The notes below the pieces were generated by a model that was given only the letters and a program-made list of their open reading frames with translations, was not told the DNA's origin and made no database searches. A stretch of 64,000 bases of DNA from positions 1-64,000 of the forward strand of contig JAEEOQ010000005.1 of NCBI GenBank assembly GCA_016284355.1. Reading direction: 5' to 3'. Shown piece by piece: positions 25,262-34,718 of this stretch. Every line of letters begins with the position of its first letter. Position 1 is the stretch's first letter. A program made the translations under genes and the position numbers. The stretch comes from Lachnospiraceae bacterium. GTDB taxonomy: Bacteria > Bacillota > Clostridia > Lachnospirales > Lachnospiraceae.

Positions 25262-26611
25262 TTATTTACGTAAAATACCAAGAAGCTTTTCTTTCGTATT
25301 TACAGAAGGGTCGTCAAGCACTGCGTTAAGAAGTCTGTTAAGAGCCTCGCCCACATCTTTGCCGGGAGCCACGCCAGCTTCCATAACGTCTTTACCTGTT
25401 ACGACAAGGTCTTTAAGCTCTACAGGCTCTCCCTTTTCCATTATATCCTCATAAAGACTCTTTATCTTTTCAAGTCTTACAAGCTTTTCTTTTCTAAAGA
25501 AATCCGACTGTCCCATAATGTCTGCATTAATAAGCACAAGAAGGGACTTCATTTCTTCTTTACCGACCTTATTGATCACATGCCTTAGATAGCAGGGCGT
25601 AAGGTCTAAAAGTGTGGCATCCATAAATACATCATGGTATTTAACAAGCTTAGCTACGGTAGCGATAGTCTTGTTATCAAACTTAAGCCTTCTTAATATC
25701 TTCTTTGCAAGTTCTTCGCCTGCGTCCGCATGGCCTTTAAAATGATCCTTGCCGTTCTCGTCTGTGGTCTTTACAAGAGGTTTTCCAAAATCGTGCAAAA
25801 GCGATGCAATGCGGAGCGGATCTTTATGAGGGTCTCCTTGCGGTACAGCCTCCATAACCTTTATACAATGCTCGCCCACATTATACGCATGGTGCGGATT
25901 GTTCTGCGGTGTGGCAAGGCAAAGGTCAAGCTCCGGAAGCACAACTGCCGTAATACCAAGGTTTACAGCCTCTCTTATACGGCCGGGACATTTAGCGCAG
26001 ATAAGCAGTGTCAGCTCCTTTGCTATTCTTTCAGCGCTGACCTTCTTAAGATTGCCCGCTTTTTCTTTTATAGCCTCTGCGGTCTTTTCTTCTATATCAA
26101 AATCAAGCTGAGCCGCAAACCTTACGGCGCGAAGCATACGAAGGGCGTCTTCTTCAAAGCGCTCGGAAGGCTCTCCTACGGCCCTTATAACGTGGTCTTC
26201 AAGATCTTTTATGCCGTCAAACTCGTCAATGAGGCCCTTTTCGGGGTGGTAAGCCATAGCATTTATGGTAAAATCGCGGCGTCTTAAGTCTTCATATAAA
26301 GAGGCGGTAAACTCCACATTTTCAGGGTGTCTGCCGTCAAGGTACTCGCCGTCAATGCGGTATGTGGTCACCTCATAGTTCTCGTGGTTTAATACCACCG
26401 TAACCGTACCGTGGGCTATGCCTGTATCTATGGTGACCTTAAAAAGTTCTTTAACCTGCTCCGGCAACGCAGAAGTGGTAATATCCCAGTCTCCCGGTAT
26501 TCTGCCAAGTATAGAGTCTCTAACGCAGCCGCCCACAGCATAGGCCTCATAGCCTGCACCCTCAAGTGTCTTTATTATTAAGTTAACATCGCCGGGTATC
26601 TGTATATTCAT
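25262..26611 (-). CDS. cca: CCA tRNA nucleotidyltransferase / PcnB-family protein with HD domain
   Basis: 449 residues. The N-terminal nucleotidyltransferase has AYAVGGCVRDSILGRIPGDWDITTSA (metal Asp pair in DWD) and RRDFTINAMAYHPEKG. The helical tRNA-binding part follows. A C-terminal HD domain carries LLHDFGKP. Enzymes of this kind add or repair the 3' CCA of tRNAs; Clostridia may split this between CC- and A-adding paralogues, and the sequence alone does not decide. A promoter lies at 26647-26674. Confidence 0.9.
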   Translation of the reverse strand: MNIQIPGDVNLIIKTLEGAGYEAYAVGGCVRDSILGRIPGDWDITTSALPEQVKELFKVTIDTGIAHGTVTVVLNHENYEVTTYRIDGEYLDGRHPENVEFTASLYEDLRRRDFTINAMAYHPEKGLIDEFDGIKDLEDHVIRAVGEPSERFEEDALRMLRAVRFAAQLDFDIEEKTAEAIKEKAGNLKKVSAERIAKELTLLICAKCPGRIREAVNLGITAVVLPELDLCLATPQNNPHHAYNVGEHCIKVMEAVPQGDPHKDPLRIASLLHDFGKPLVKTTDENGKDHFKGHADAGEELAKKILRRLKFDNKTIATVAKLVKYHDVFMDATLLDLTPCYLRHVINKVGKEEMKSLLVLINADIMGQSDFFRKEKLVRLEKIKSLYEDIMEKGEPVELKDLVVTGKDVMEAGVAPGKDVGEALNRLLNAVLDDPSVNTKEKLLGILRK

Positions 26612-26646
26612 TAAAAATCCTCATTTTCACAAATCTTTACCAGAAA

Positions 26647-26674
26647 ATTATAACATAACATAGAGTAAACTCAA
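26647..26674 (-). promoter_or_regulatory. Sigma-A promoter for cca-PEGA operon
   Basis: On the minus strand TTGAGT (26674-26669), 16 bases, TATAAT (26652-26647), 36 bases before the cca start. Confidence 0.65.
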
Positions 26675-26694
26675 AGGGCGGTTTTGACGTTTAA

Positions 26695-26725
26695 CAAAAA
26701 GGAGTCTCAAAACAGAGACTCCTTT
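26695..26725 (-). terminator. Terminator of proS
   Basis: On the minus strand an 11-bp perfect stem (26715-26725 with 26698-26708) runs into TTTTTGTT. Confidence 0.9.
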
Positions 26726-26743
26726 AAAATGCAAATTATTTTT

Positions 26744-28177
26744 TTAATAAGCTCTTCCCCAATATACAAGAGCTTTTGCTTTCTTGCCGCAGCATACGCA
26801 GGTATCTGCGATAGGCTTGCTGTTAAACGGCATACATCTTGAGGTTGCGCCGGTGTCCTCCTTGATCTTGTTTTCACACTCAACGTCGCCGCACCACATT
26901 GCTTTAACAAAACCCGGCTTTTCATCTATGGTCTTCTTAAAGCCCTCGTAATCTGTGGCCTCGTAGGTATGAGCCTCGCGGTGCGCAAGTGCGCGCTCGT
27001 ACATGTCTTTCTGCATCGTATCAAGGATCTCGCCGAGTTTAACATCAAGTTCATCAAGGTTAACTGTGATCTTCTCTCTTGTGTCACGTCTAACGACTAC
27101 GCACTGATTATTTGCAATGTCCTTAGGTCCGATCTCGATACGAACAGGGATACCGCGCATCTCCTGCTCGCTAAACTTCCAGCCCGGACTCTTATCTGTA
27201 TCGTCTACCTTTACTCTGAAAGCGCCGAGCTTGTCGCGAAGCTCCATAGCCTTTTCAAGCACGCCTTCCTTCTTCTGCTGGATTGGAATGATCATAGCCT
27301 GAACAGGTGCAACCTTTGGAGGAAGTACAAGTCCGCTGTTGTCTCCGTGTACCATAATGATGGCACCGATTATACGTGTACTTACGCCCCAGCTGGTCTG
27401 GTGTGGGGTCTGAAGTTTGTTGTCTTTGTCTGTGTACTGGATGCCGAAAGCCTTTGCAAAGCCGTCGCCAAAGTTGTGGCTTGTACCTGACTGAAGAGCC
27501 TTACCGTCATGCATAAGAGCTTCGATAGTGTAAGTAGCCTCTGCTCCTGCAAATTTTTCTTTATCGGTCTTGCGGCCTCTTACAACAGGGATAGCAAGGA
27601 AATCTTCGCAGAAATCTGCGTAAAGGTTAAGCATCTGCTCTGTACGCTCTTCTGCCTCTTTTGCAGTAGCGTGGATAGTGTGACCTTCCTGCCATAAGAA
27701 CTCACGGCTTCTAAGGAATGGTCTTGTGGTCTTTTCCCATCTAACTACAGAACACCACTGGTTGTAGCACTTAGGAAGGTCTCTGTAAGACTCAACCTCG
27801 CCTTTATAAAAATCACAGAAAAGAGTCTCTGATGTAGGTCTTACGCAAAGCTTTTCAGCAAGAGGCTCAAGACCTCCCTGTGTAACCCAGGCAACTTCCG
27901 GTGCAAAACCTTCTACATGATCCTTTTCTTTCTGAAGGAGGCTCTCGGGGATAAACATAGGCATGTAAACGTTTTCAACACCTGTTTCTTTAAACCTTCT
28001 ATCAAGCTCTTTTTGAATATTTTCCCAGATCGCATAACCTGCGGGCTTGATAACCATACATCCCTTAACATTGGAATAACTGATGAGTTCAGCCTTGGTA
28101 CATACGTCTGTATACCACTGAGCAAAGTCATCTTCCATGGAAGTAATGGCTTCCACCATCTTCTTGTCATCTGCCAT
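26744..28177 (-). CDS. proS: Prolyl-tRNA synthetase, archaeal/eukaryal type
   Basis: 477 residues. Class II motifs are visible: [73 protein letters not shown] and the C-terminal zinc-type cluster (CxxxCE and CVCCGKKA). Length and the absence of an editing insertion identify the ProS type 3 form found in archaea, eukaryotes and many Clostridia. It charges tRNA-Pro. It is transcribed alone from the promoter at 28228-28256; no T-box precedes it. Confidence 0.94.
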   Translation of the reverse strand: MADDKKMVEAITSMEDDFAQWYTDVCTKAELISYSNVKGCMVIKPAGYAIWENIQKELDRRFKETGVENVYMPMFIPESLLQKEKDHVEGFAPEVAWVTQGGLEPLAEKLCVRPTSETLFCDFYKGEVESYRDLPKCYNQWCSVVRWEKTTRPFLRSREFLWQEGHTIHATAKEAEERTEQMLNLYADFCEDFLAIPVVRGRKTDKEKFAGAEATYTIEALMHDGKALQSGTSHNFGDGFAKAFGIQYTDKDNKLQTPHQTSWGVSTRIIGAIIMVHGDNSGLVLPPKVAPVQAMIIPIQQKKEGVLEKAMELRDKLGAFRVKVDDTDKSPGWKFSEQEMRGIPVRIEIGPKDIANNQCVVVRRDTREKITVNLDELDVKLGEILDTMQKDMYERALAHREAHTYEATDYEGFKKTIDEKPGFVKAMWCGDVECENKIKEDTGATSRCMPFNSKPIADTCVCCGKKAKALVYWGRAY

Positions 28178-28227
28178 AGTAAATAGCCTCCGTTTTTACT
28201 TATTTATTATATGAAATATACTTTTTG

Positions 28228-28256
28228 ATTTTAAGCCCCTTACCGCTTTTTGTCAA
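28228..28256 (-). promoter_or_regulatory. Sigma-A promoter for proS
   Basis: On the minus strand TTGACA (28256-28251), 17 bases, TAAAAT (28233-28228). The rest of the 221-base gap holds only this and the divergent promoter at 28328-28356. Confidence 0.82.
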
Positions 28257-28327
28257 CAATCTTTACGTCAAACACACGTTATTGGGTTTTGATAAATGCC
28301 GGGTACAAGAAGTTGTGCAAAAAGAGT

Positions 28328-28356
28328 TTGACATAGCAGTGAAAGAAATTTATACT
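28328..28356 (+). promoter_or_regulatory. Sigma-A promoter for the HD-GYP gene
   Basis: TTGACA (28328-28333), 17 bases, TATACT (28351-28356), 43 bases before the start codon. Confidence 0.88.
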
Positions 28357-28398
28357 AAAAAGTGAGAAAGTATACACCCTCTAGGGAAGGAGTACTAT

Positions 28399-29511
28399 AT
28401 GGGAAGTAAACGTGTAAGGACATACGATCTGACACCGGGGCTTATAGCTGCGGACGATGTCTATACTTTCAATGACCAGCTTATAATCCAGGAAGGAACA
28501 AGGGTTACGGACAGAGTCATCACAAGACTTAAGTTTTACGCCGTGCCCGACATAAAAGTTTATACCGACGAAGATACAGATGAAGATGAACTTGAAACTG
28601 AGGAAGAAACCGTCGTCTTTTCATACGACAAGCCTTACAGAGATCAGGTTATGTCAACACCTGAATTTAAGATATTCGGAACAGCTTATTCCGTTTCTGT
28701 AGATAAACTGTCAGACTCTCTTGACGAGATCGCTATGGGAAAAAGGCAGGCAAGCCAGGAAGAGCTCCTTGAGGTTGTTTCCTCTTCCCTTGCAAATGTT
28801 CGTAACAATGTACATCTTTTTGATATGCTCAACTGTATGCACGACATGTCAGATATCGTCTATGTACATTCGCTTAACGTAGCGCTTATTGCCCATGCTC
28901 TCGGCATATGGATCGAGATGCCGGAAGACGACCTTGCTGTTCTTACCACAGCTGCTCTTTTACATGATATAGGCAAGCTTCTTGTTCCATCTGAGATATT
29001 AAATAAACCTGGTGCTCTTAACGCGCAGGAATATGCCATAGTTAAGACCCATGCACAGTTTGGCTACAACATCCTTAAAAATCAGGACACTCTTGATGAA
29101 AGGATCAAAAATGCAGTCCTTCAGCATCATGAAAGATGCGACGGAAGCGGTTATCCTGTGGGGCTTCACAGTAATGAGATAGACGATTTTGCAAAGATCA
29201 TCGCCATAGCAGATGTATACGATGCCATGAGCTCAAAGAGAACCTACAGGGATCCTATCTGTCCGTTCTCGGTTATCGAGATGTTTGAAAAAGACGGTCT
29301 TCAAAAATACGATCCACACTACGTACTTACCTTCAGACAGGGCGTTGTTGAGACCTACTTACACAACGACGTAGTTCTTTCAGACGGCAGAGAAGGGGAA
29401 GTCGTTCTTATCAACAAACTCGATCTTTCAAGACCTGTTGTAAGATTAAAAGATTCCACCTATGTAGATCTTTCCAAAGAAAGAGATATTATTATAAAAA
29501 GCGTGATATAA
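28399..29511 (+). CDS. HD-GYP domain protein, probable cyclic-di-GMP phosphodiesterase
   Basis: 370 residues. An N-terminal ~110-residue beta-rich region is followed by the HD-GYP domain: VHSLNVALIAHALG, LLHDIGKLLVP, KTHAQFGYNIL, HHERCDGSGYPVGL and IADVYDAMSSKRTYRDP. All metal-binding His/Asp residues are present. Such enzymes linearise cyclic-di-GMP (some act on other cyclic dinucleotides) and often act on motility and adhesion, fitting the flagellar genes in this window. There is no membrane segment. It is monocistronic with AAGGAG before ATG 28399. Confidence 0.9.
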   Translation: MGSKRVRTYDLTPGLIAADDVYTFNDQLIIQEGTRVTDRVITRLKFYAVPDIKVYTDEDTDEDELETEEETVVFSYDKPYRDQVMSTPEFKIFGTAYSVSVDKLSDSLDEIAMGKRQASQEELLEVVSSSLANVRNNVHLFDMLNCMHDMSDIVYVHSLNVALIAHALGIWIEMPEDDLAVLTTAALLHDIGKLLVPSEILNKPGALNAQEYAIVKTHAQFGYNILKNQDTLDERIKNAVLQHHERCDGSGYPVGLHSNEIDDFAKIIAIADVYDAMSSKRTYRDPICPFSVIEMFEKDGLQKYDPHYVLTFRQGVVETYLHNDVVLSDGREGEVVLINKLDLSRPVVRLKDSTYVDLSKERDIIIKSVI

Positions 29512-29534
29512 TATACAAACACAGACTCAAAACA

Positions 29535-29570
29535 GCCGCACACCGGATTGGTGTGCGGCATTTTTTATTT
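29535..29570 (+). terminator. Terminator of the HD-GYP gene
   Basis: A 10-bp perfect GC-rich stem (29535-29544 with 29550-29559) followed by a U run. It reaches into the end of the convergent aroK. Confidence 0.92.
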
Positions 29571-30068
29571 TCCTATTATTTCACAGATCTTTGTCAGCAC
29601 GTCTTCCGGAGACGGAAGGTTTGCATCGATTACGATATCTGCATATTTTTCATATAACGGGTGGCGTTCGTTATAAAGATCCCGCAGGGTTTGACCTTCT
29701 TTTAAGATTACGCCGCGCTTTTTTACGTTAGCTACACGTTTTTCTATGGTTTCTATATCAAGGTTAAGATATACAACCTTACTGATTTCTTTTAAATGTG
29801 CCATAGCGGCAGGCTCGTAAATAACGCTGCCGCCCGGGGCTATAACAGCTCCTTTGCAGTCAAGCTCTTCGTTTACTTTACTCTCTATATCAAGAAATTC
29901 TTCCTCGCCTTTTTCTGCTATTATCTCAGATAGGAGCTTTCCTTCCTGTTTTTGAATAAGAAGGTCAGGGTCTACAAACTCGTAGCCAAGCACCTTTGCG
30001 AGTATAACACCCACAGTACTCTTGCCGGCTCCCGGCATCCCTATAAGGGTAATGTTGTCTGTTTTCAT
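29565..30068 (-). CDS. aroK: Shikimate kinase
   Basis: 167 residues. P-loop GMPGAGKST, the DxD-like FVDPDLLIQ, PGGSVIYEP (GG motif) and RHPLYEKYADI (lid Arg). The enzyme phosphorylates shikimate on the aromatic amino acid pathway. Its ATG overlaps the flavin-reductase stop by four bases. No other aro genes are in the window. The RHPLYEK reading in place of the usual RxPLY is a normal variant. Confidence 0.9.
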   Translation of the reverse strand: MKTDNITLIGMPGAGKSTVGVILAKVLGYEFVDPDLLIQKQEGKLLSEIIAEKGEEEFLDIESKVNEELDCKGAVIAPGGSVIYEPAAMAHLKEISKVVYLNLDIETIEKRVANVKKRGVILKEGQTLRDLYNERHPLYEKYADIVIDANLPSPEDVLTKICEIIGK

Positions 30069-30643
30069 CGTCTTTTCTTGTCCTTCTTCCTTACAGAGTA
30101 GCCAAAGCTACCAACCTTTTCACCAAGAGTAAAATATTCACCGTGTGAATATGTGACAAGGCCGGTATCATTAAGATGGAACTTCCCTTTTTCATCAAGG
30201 TATTCTTCATCTATGGAAACGCCCACAACTTCAGCAATAAACATATCATGGCTGCCAAGAGGCTTTATTTCGGTAACCTTACATTCAATGTTTACAGGGC
30301 TTTCTTCGATGCCCGGTGCATCTATCTTTTGAGACTTTAATGGGGTGAGTTTCATTTCTTTGAACTTATCCACATCACGACCGCTCTTTACGCCGCAATA
30401 GTCACAGGCGCGAAGGAGCTTACGTGTGGTAAGGTTTATAACGAATTCCCCGGTCTCTTTAATGATATCATGTGAGTAGCGCTCAGGGCGGATAGATATC
30501 GATACCATAGCGGGACTGCTGCAAACTGTGCCTGCCCAGGCCACTGTTATGATATTTGGCTTTTCATCTATTTTGCCGCAGCTTATCATTACCGCAGGGA
30601 TAGGATAAAGCATGTTCCCGGCGTTCCAGTATTGTTTTCCCAT
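30065..30643 (-). CDS. Flavin reductase-like, FMN-binding split-barrel protein
   Basis: 192 residues. The pattern PIPAVMISCGKIDEKPNIITVAWAGTVCSSPAMVSISIRPERYSHDII, followed by EFVINLTT and the CDYCG-V-SGRDVDKF segment, matches the flavoredoxin/flavin reductase family. It binds FMN and moves electrons from NAD(P)H or ferredoxin to an unknown acceptor. It is first in an overlapping pair with aroK. Its start codon abuts the -35 box of the divergent gene. Confidence 0.87.
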   Translation of the reverse strand: MGKQYWNAGNMLYPIPAVMISCGKIDEKPNIITVAWAGTVCSSPAMVSISIRPERYSHDIIKETGEFVINLTTRKLLRACDYCGVKSGRDVDKFKEMKLTPLKSQKIDAPGIEESPVNIECKVTEIKPLGSHDMFIAEVVGVSIDEEYLDEKGKFHLNDTGLVTYSHGEYFTLGEKVGSFGYSVRKKDKKRR

Positions 30644-30671
30644 TGATTTTTGGTTCCTTTTGTAATAAAAT
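30643..30671 (+). promoter_or_regulatory. Sigma-A promoter for the Ig-like gene
   Basis: TTGATT (30643-30648), 17 bases, TAAAAT (30666-30671). The -35 box overlaps the flavin-reductase start codon on the other strand. Confidence 0.68.
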
Positions 30672-30693
30672 ATTTAGAAAGGAGGCGCGTTTT

Positions 30694-31026
30694 ATGCCTA
30701 ATTATCTTGAAATTGAATCCACATCGGGTCTTGACCAGACAGTTAAACAGGCCCTTAAATTTAAAACAGGTAATTTCGTATGGAAGATAAGGTTTAATAC
30801 TGCCTTAGATCCACAGACGGTTAACAACAACAACTTAAGCGTCAGTTCTCCGTCAGGTCAGATCAAGACCAATATTTCTTATGATGCCCTTACAAACGAA
30901 ATAGAGATCACACCTCTTGAAGCTTATGCCAAAGACGAGTCTTATACGCTTAATATAAGCAAGCGTGTAACAAGCAAAGGCGGTAAGCCTCTTAAGAATA
31001 ACATAGAAGTAAAATTTAAGCTATAG
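30694..31026 (+). CDS. Small cytoplasmic Ig-like (Big_5/SbsA-type) protein
   Basis: 110 residues from ATG 30694, 8 bases after AAAGGAGG; an ATG at 30643 is far upstream of that site. The protein is one bacterial Ig-like fold: KIRFNTALDPQTVNNNNLSV, then NEIEITPLEAYAKDESYTLNIS and VTSKGGKPLKNNIEVKF. This SbsA/Big_5 pattern usually occurs in secreted proteins, but there is no signal peptide here. Function unknown. It converges with the TPR gene with no base between the stops. Confidence 0.8.
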   Translation: MPNYLEIESTSGLDQTVKQALKFKTGNFVWKIRFNTALDPQTVNNNNLSVSSPSGQIKTNISYDALTNEIEITPLEAYAKDESYTLNISKRVTSKGGKPLKNNIEVKFKL

Positions 31027-32139
31027 TTAATTGGTAAAATCTTCTTTTTTAAGTATGAGGAACTCGCTTGTGGCGTAACTTCCGTTAGTTACCACGTCAA
31101 GCAGATTCTTCATACTTCTTTTTTCTGCGTTGTCGATGACTTCTTTTATACGACGTGTCATCTGAAGCGGATGGTCTTCCTCTTTATACTCTTCTCTTAC
31201 CTCAAGTGCAGTGTAAGCAATCTCTTTTATATTATCTTCTGTTACTATATAGTCTTCCTCGCGAAGAAGTTCTACGCCAAGAACAACTAAAGGATCGTCA
31301 GGGATATCGGTAGCTTCTACAGGGGTTTCGCAAGGTTCTTTTACAGGCATTTCAGTTTCAGGCTCTACTTCTGTAAAACCGGGCATTTCCTGCTCTTCAT
31401 CTTCTGTCTCTTTTACCTTTACTTCCGGCTCTTCAAGCTCCAGTTCAAGCTGTTCTGCTCCCTCGTCTTCATCTTCCGTCACAAGCTCAAGCTCAAGCTG
31501 CTCTGCCCCTTCATCTTCATCTTCTTCAGGCTCAGGTGACGCAGTCGGTTTCCTTGCGGGTATTTCCTGCTTTCCTTCGTATATCTCAAGAAGACTTCTG
31601 GCTTTATCTACTATAGGACCGTCCCCAAACCAGAGTATAATATCCTTGCACTCTCTGACGCATTTATCAACATTTCCGGCTTTGTGGTAGAGCCTTGCAA
31701 GTTCAAAGGCCCATTCTTCTACGTATTCCTCTTCTTTTAATTTTTCAAGAGATTCGATCTGTTCGGAAATATCCTTCTTTTCAAGCCTGTCGATAAGAAA
31801 TCTGATAACATACTGGTCGGAATCTGTAGGCGCAACTTCAAGAAACTCTCTGTAGTAACGCTCTGCCGCCACAGTATTCTTTTGCTTTACGGCGATACAG
31901 GAAAGCTGATAAACTATCTTTCTTGTCTTTGTCTTGTCGTAAATACGAAGCAGCAGGGAATAAGCCTCCTCATAGTGGCCTGTGGCGTCGTATACATCGG
32001 CAAGAGCACCAAGCTCTGTAAGCGACTTTACCTTTGAAGAATCAACGGTATCGGCAAGTTCGAGGGCCTCCTCATATTTGCCGCGGTCCGAAAGCTTACG
32101 TATCTTTTCAATTTTCTCCGAAACAGACAATCTCTCCAA
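31027..32139 (-). CDS. TPR-repeat protein with acidic tandem repeat
   Basis: 370 residues, TTG start at 32139 with AGAGGA nine bases upstream. Residues 1-200 are helical TPR-like repeats (alternating Ala/Leu/Tyr pairs such as YEEALELADTVD and YEEAYSLLLRIYD). Residues ~205-290 are Glu/Asp-rich with two nearly identical copies of EDEDEGAEQLELEL. A short C-terminal domain follows. It lies 13 bases after the cNMP-domain gene and is probably an operon partner. I do not recognise a named family. Confidence 0.78.
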   Translation of the reverse strand: MERLSVSEKIEKIRKLSDRGKYEEALELADTVDSSKVKSLTELGALADVYDATGHYEEAYSLLLRIYDKTKTRKIVYQLSCIAVKQKNTVAAERYYREFLEVAPTDSDQYVIRFLIDRLEKKDISEQIESLEKLKEEEYVEEWAFELARLYHKAGNVDKCVRECKDIILWFGDGPIVDKARSLLEIYEGKQEIPARKPTASPEPEEDEDEGAEQLELELVTEDEDEGAEQLELELEEPEVKVKETEDEEQEMPGFTEVEPETEMPVKEPCETPVEATDIPDDPLVVLGVELLREEDYIVTEDNIKEIAYTALEVREEYKEEDHPLQMTRRIKEVIDNAEKRSMKNLLDVVTNGSYATSEFLILKKEDFTN

Positions 32140-32152
32140 AACTTATCTTCCT

Positions 32153-34465
32153 CTATTTGTTTCTGTAGTAATCAAGCGTATCTTTAAGCTCATCGGTAAC
32201 GGTTCCGCCCTCATTTTCAATGTGGCGCAGCCTTCCTTCAAGTTCTTTTTGCTTACGCTGATTCTCTCTGTTAAATCTGCCAAAGGCCTCATCGTAAATA
32301 TTCTGCTTGCAAAGGTTATCTCTTATGTCCTTTGTAAACGGACAATACATGCACATCATCTCGCGTACGACTTTGTTAAGTCTCATGGCGCCCTGGGATT
32401 CGTTCTTGATCCAGGTCTCGTAATCCATTGCAAATACTTCTTTTACGTTGTTCTTGCCTTTTTGGATCTGAGCCTTAACCTTCTCTTTACGCTCTTCTGA
32501 AAGATCCTTGTTCTTTTTGTAGAACTGAATATAATCGGAATACTCGCTGGTAAGGGACTTAACCTTGATATCGTTCCAGCTGGTACCCTGAATGGTACGA
32601 CAAAGCTCCCACCTGAACCTTCCGAGTACAGGTATAAACATGTCGTTAAGGTCACCGTCTGAAAGAGCCGGCATAAGGAATCTGCCCGGCGTATCACGCT
32701 TTCTTCCGGAAATTTCCTGCCACATAGAGACTCTGTCTCCGTACATAGGCAGCATAACTATATCAGGTACAACTTCTTTTTGAATATATTCTTTCTTTAT
32801 ACCTTTGCTCTCATCTACATAGAGTACTTCTCTGTAAAATACAGAAAAATCAATTTCCGCAAGGGAATCTATGGTGTTTCGCACAAGCTCCTTGCTCATA
32901 AACATACGGCCAAGGTCGCCAGCAAACATATCTTTATGGATAAACGGCACAAAGGTAGTGATCTGGCCGCTTACGATACGGCAGTTGTATTTCAGCATGT
33001 TCTTGATCTCAAAATCAAGCCTTGCTTCTTTGTTTACAGCCTCTTTCTTTTCCTGCTCTTCTGTAATGCTCTTCTGGTTCTTAAGGTCGCGCAGGTACTC
33101 GTAATAATCCATATCAAACTCGTTCTTTGACGGGTCTTTGCGCATCTCGTAAATGGCATCAAGCCACTCTCTTGCGGTATATACGTGTATCCTCTCGTCG
33201 TCCTCTTCAAAAAGCTCTGCATGATGATAAAGGAGGATAAGCTGATTTGGCTCTAAAAGTCTTTCATCAAGGAACCCGTAGTTTAAGAAAAGATCGATGA
33301 TCTTGTCTTTATTTCTCTCCTCATAAGCACGCTTATATACGTTATGGTACAGTTCATAAAACGGCTCAAGCAGGCTTCTTCTCATCTTTCTTGCGGCATC
33401 ATCCGAAGCAAACTTGTCTTTCATAGACATAAAGACCTTGATGTTTTCAGCAAGGGCATCTGCCTTTTCCTTCTCAAGTCTGCCGTAAGAAACGATCTTA
33501 GCAAAGCTGTCTTCAAACTCAGCAAGCTGCTCTTCCGTAGACATACCTTCGCCTGCTCCTGCAGCTGCGGTCTTCGCCTCTGCCCGAAGCTTTTCCCAAA
33601 GGTCGTCGTTATCTTCCGGAGTAAAGCCTGTTTTTTCAAGGAGATAACTGCGAAGCTCCTTTGTCATGTTTTCTATCTCGTCGTATACTTTTCTAAGGTC
33701 GTCGCACTTTTTGCCGGTACTTTCAACCTTTCCGATAAGTCTTGAAAGATTTGAAAGGTAGCTTCCGTGCTTTCTGACTGTAAGACAATTGTAGAATTTC
33801 TCCAGGAAATGAGCTGCCTTATCTGTGTCTTTTTTGACACGGTCATAGCTCTGGCTTATCTCCTGTATCTGCCTTACCGCAAGGTTCTTTGCACCTGCGT
33901 AAAATGCCTTACATATATCTGCAGGCACGAGAGCAGCCTCTTTGTAGCCTGCCAGCATAAGGGCATCAGGCTTAAGAAGGCACTCGAATGCCTTACCTAC
34001 ATCTACTACTTCATTTGGTTCAAATTTGTATCCGTAACCTGTGGCATATTCAAGAGCGAGTTTCTTTCTGGTATTAACAAAATTCATGAACTCTCCGCAT
34101 TTGTCGCCTATCTCTTTCTGGAAAGCGAGCTGGCCTGTAAATTCGCGAAGAGCTGCCTTCATAATAAGACCCGGATAGTCTTTATTTGCAGAAAGAAGAA
34201 GCATAAGATCTTCTTCAGAATTAACCGGAAATGCGAATATATTTGCTTTTTCAAGTACCTTAACATTTGCAAGATACTTCTTGCTGTGTATGTCAATAAG
34301 ACCGATGAAATTACCCGGTCCCATAACTTTCCTGCTGCCTTTTGAAACAAGTTCAACTTTCCCGGCTAACAGTATCCCTATAAAATTAACCGGCGCGCCT
34401 TCCTCAAAGACAACTGTGCCCGGTTCGATCTGATTTACCGACTTGCTCACAAGTTCGAAACCCAC
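32153..34465 (-). CDS. Large protein with N-terminal cyclic-nucleotide-binding-like domain
   Basis: 770 residues from GTG 34465, which has GGGAGG six bases upstream; a TTG at 34480 lies inside that site. Residues 1-115 form a cNMP-binding beta-roll (IEPGTVVFEEGAPVNFIGILLAGKVELV, then GPGNFIGLIDI). The remaining ~650 residues are mostly helical and unlike any family I can name. There is no DNA-binding helix-turn-helix, so it is not a Crp-type activator. There is no membrane segment. Co-transcribed with the TPR protein, it may form a scaffold with it. The extended -10 TGCTATAAT at 34515-34507 is its probable promoter. Confidence 0.78.
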   Translation of the reverse strand: MGFELVSKSVNQIEPGTVVFEEGAPVNFIGILLAGKVELVSKGSRKVMGPGNFIGLIDIHSKKYLANVKVLEKANIFAFPVNSEEDLMLLLSANKDYPGLIMKAALREFTGQLAFQKEIGDKCGEFMNFVNTRKKLALEYATGYGYKFEPNEVVDVGKAFECLLKPDALMLAGYKEAALVPADICKAFYAGAKNLAVRQIQEISQSYDRVKKDTDKAAHFLEKFYNCLTVRKHGSYLSNLSRLIGKVESTGKKCDDLRKVYDEIENMTKELRSYLLEKTGFTPEDNDDLWEKLRAEAKTAAAGAGEGMSTEEQLAEFEDSFAKIVSYGRLEKEKADALAENIKVFMSMKDKFASDDAARKMRRSLLEPFYELYHNVYKRAYEERNKDKIIDLFLNYGFLDERLLEPNQLILLYHHAELFEEDDERIHVYTAREWLDAIYEMRKDPSKNEFDMDYYEYLRDLKNQKSITEEQEKKEAVNKEARLDFEIKNMLKYNCRIVSGQITTFVPFIHKDMFAGDLGRMFMSKELVRNTIDSLAEIDFSVFYREVLYVDESKGIKKEYIQKEVVPDIVMLPMYGDRVSMWQEISGRKRDTPGRFLMPALSDGDLNDMFIPVLGRFRWELCRTIQGTSWNDIKVKSLTSEYSDYIQFYKKNKDLSEERKEKVKAQIQKGKNNVKEVFAMDYETWIKNESQGAMRLNKVVREMMCMYCPFTKDIRDNLCKQNIYDEAFGRFNRENQRKQKELEGRLRHIENEGGTVTDELKDTLDYYRNK

Positions 34466-34522
34466 TGTTTTACCTCCCAAATAATTACAGAATAACCACT
34501 TCTACCATTATAGCATACCCGC

Positions 34523-34551
34523 TTGACTTTTGCATTAAATTATCATATACT
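34523..34551 (+). promoter_or_regulatory. Sigma-A promoter of the SRP RNA gene
   Basis: TTGACT (34523-34528), 17 bases, TATACT (34546-34551). It is divergent from the cNMP-domain gene promoter. Confidence 0.88.
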
Positions 34552-34558
34552 ACAAATT

Positions 34559-34718
34559 GCCGTGTGTCGTGGTTTTGATCGTGACCATATGGGCAGGGGT
34601 CTTGCGCGACGGGAACCGATGAACCGTGTCAGGTCAGGAATGGAGCAGCACTAAGTCGGACCTTCCGGGTGCCGCAAGGGTGCCTCTGCTCCCCTGTGGT
34701 TACGATCAAGACTACGAC
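34559..34718 (+). ncRNA. ffs: Signal recognition particle RNA
   Basis: About 160 bases. The 5' and 3' ends pair over roughly 28 bases (34567-34595 with 34691-34718, many GU pairs). The helix-8 hallmark GTCAGGTC, loop GGAA, then GGAGCAGCACTAAG is at 34636-34664, as in bacterial SRP RNAs. A strong promoter precedes it and a terminator follows. The RNA joins Ffh to target ribosomes to the membrane. Ends are estimated from the promoter and the terminal helix. Confidence 0.9.

Noticed and set aside
28178-28398. T-box upstream of proS
   Set aside because: No T-box motif or terminator is present; the gap holds two plain promoters.
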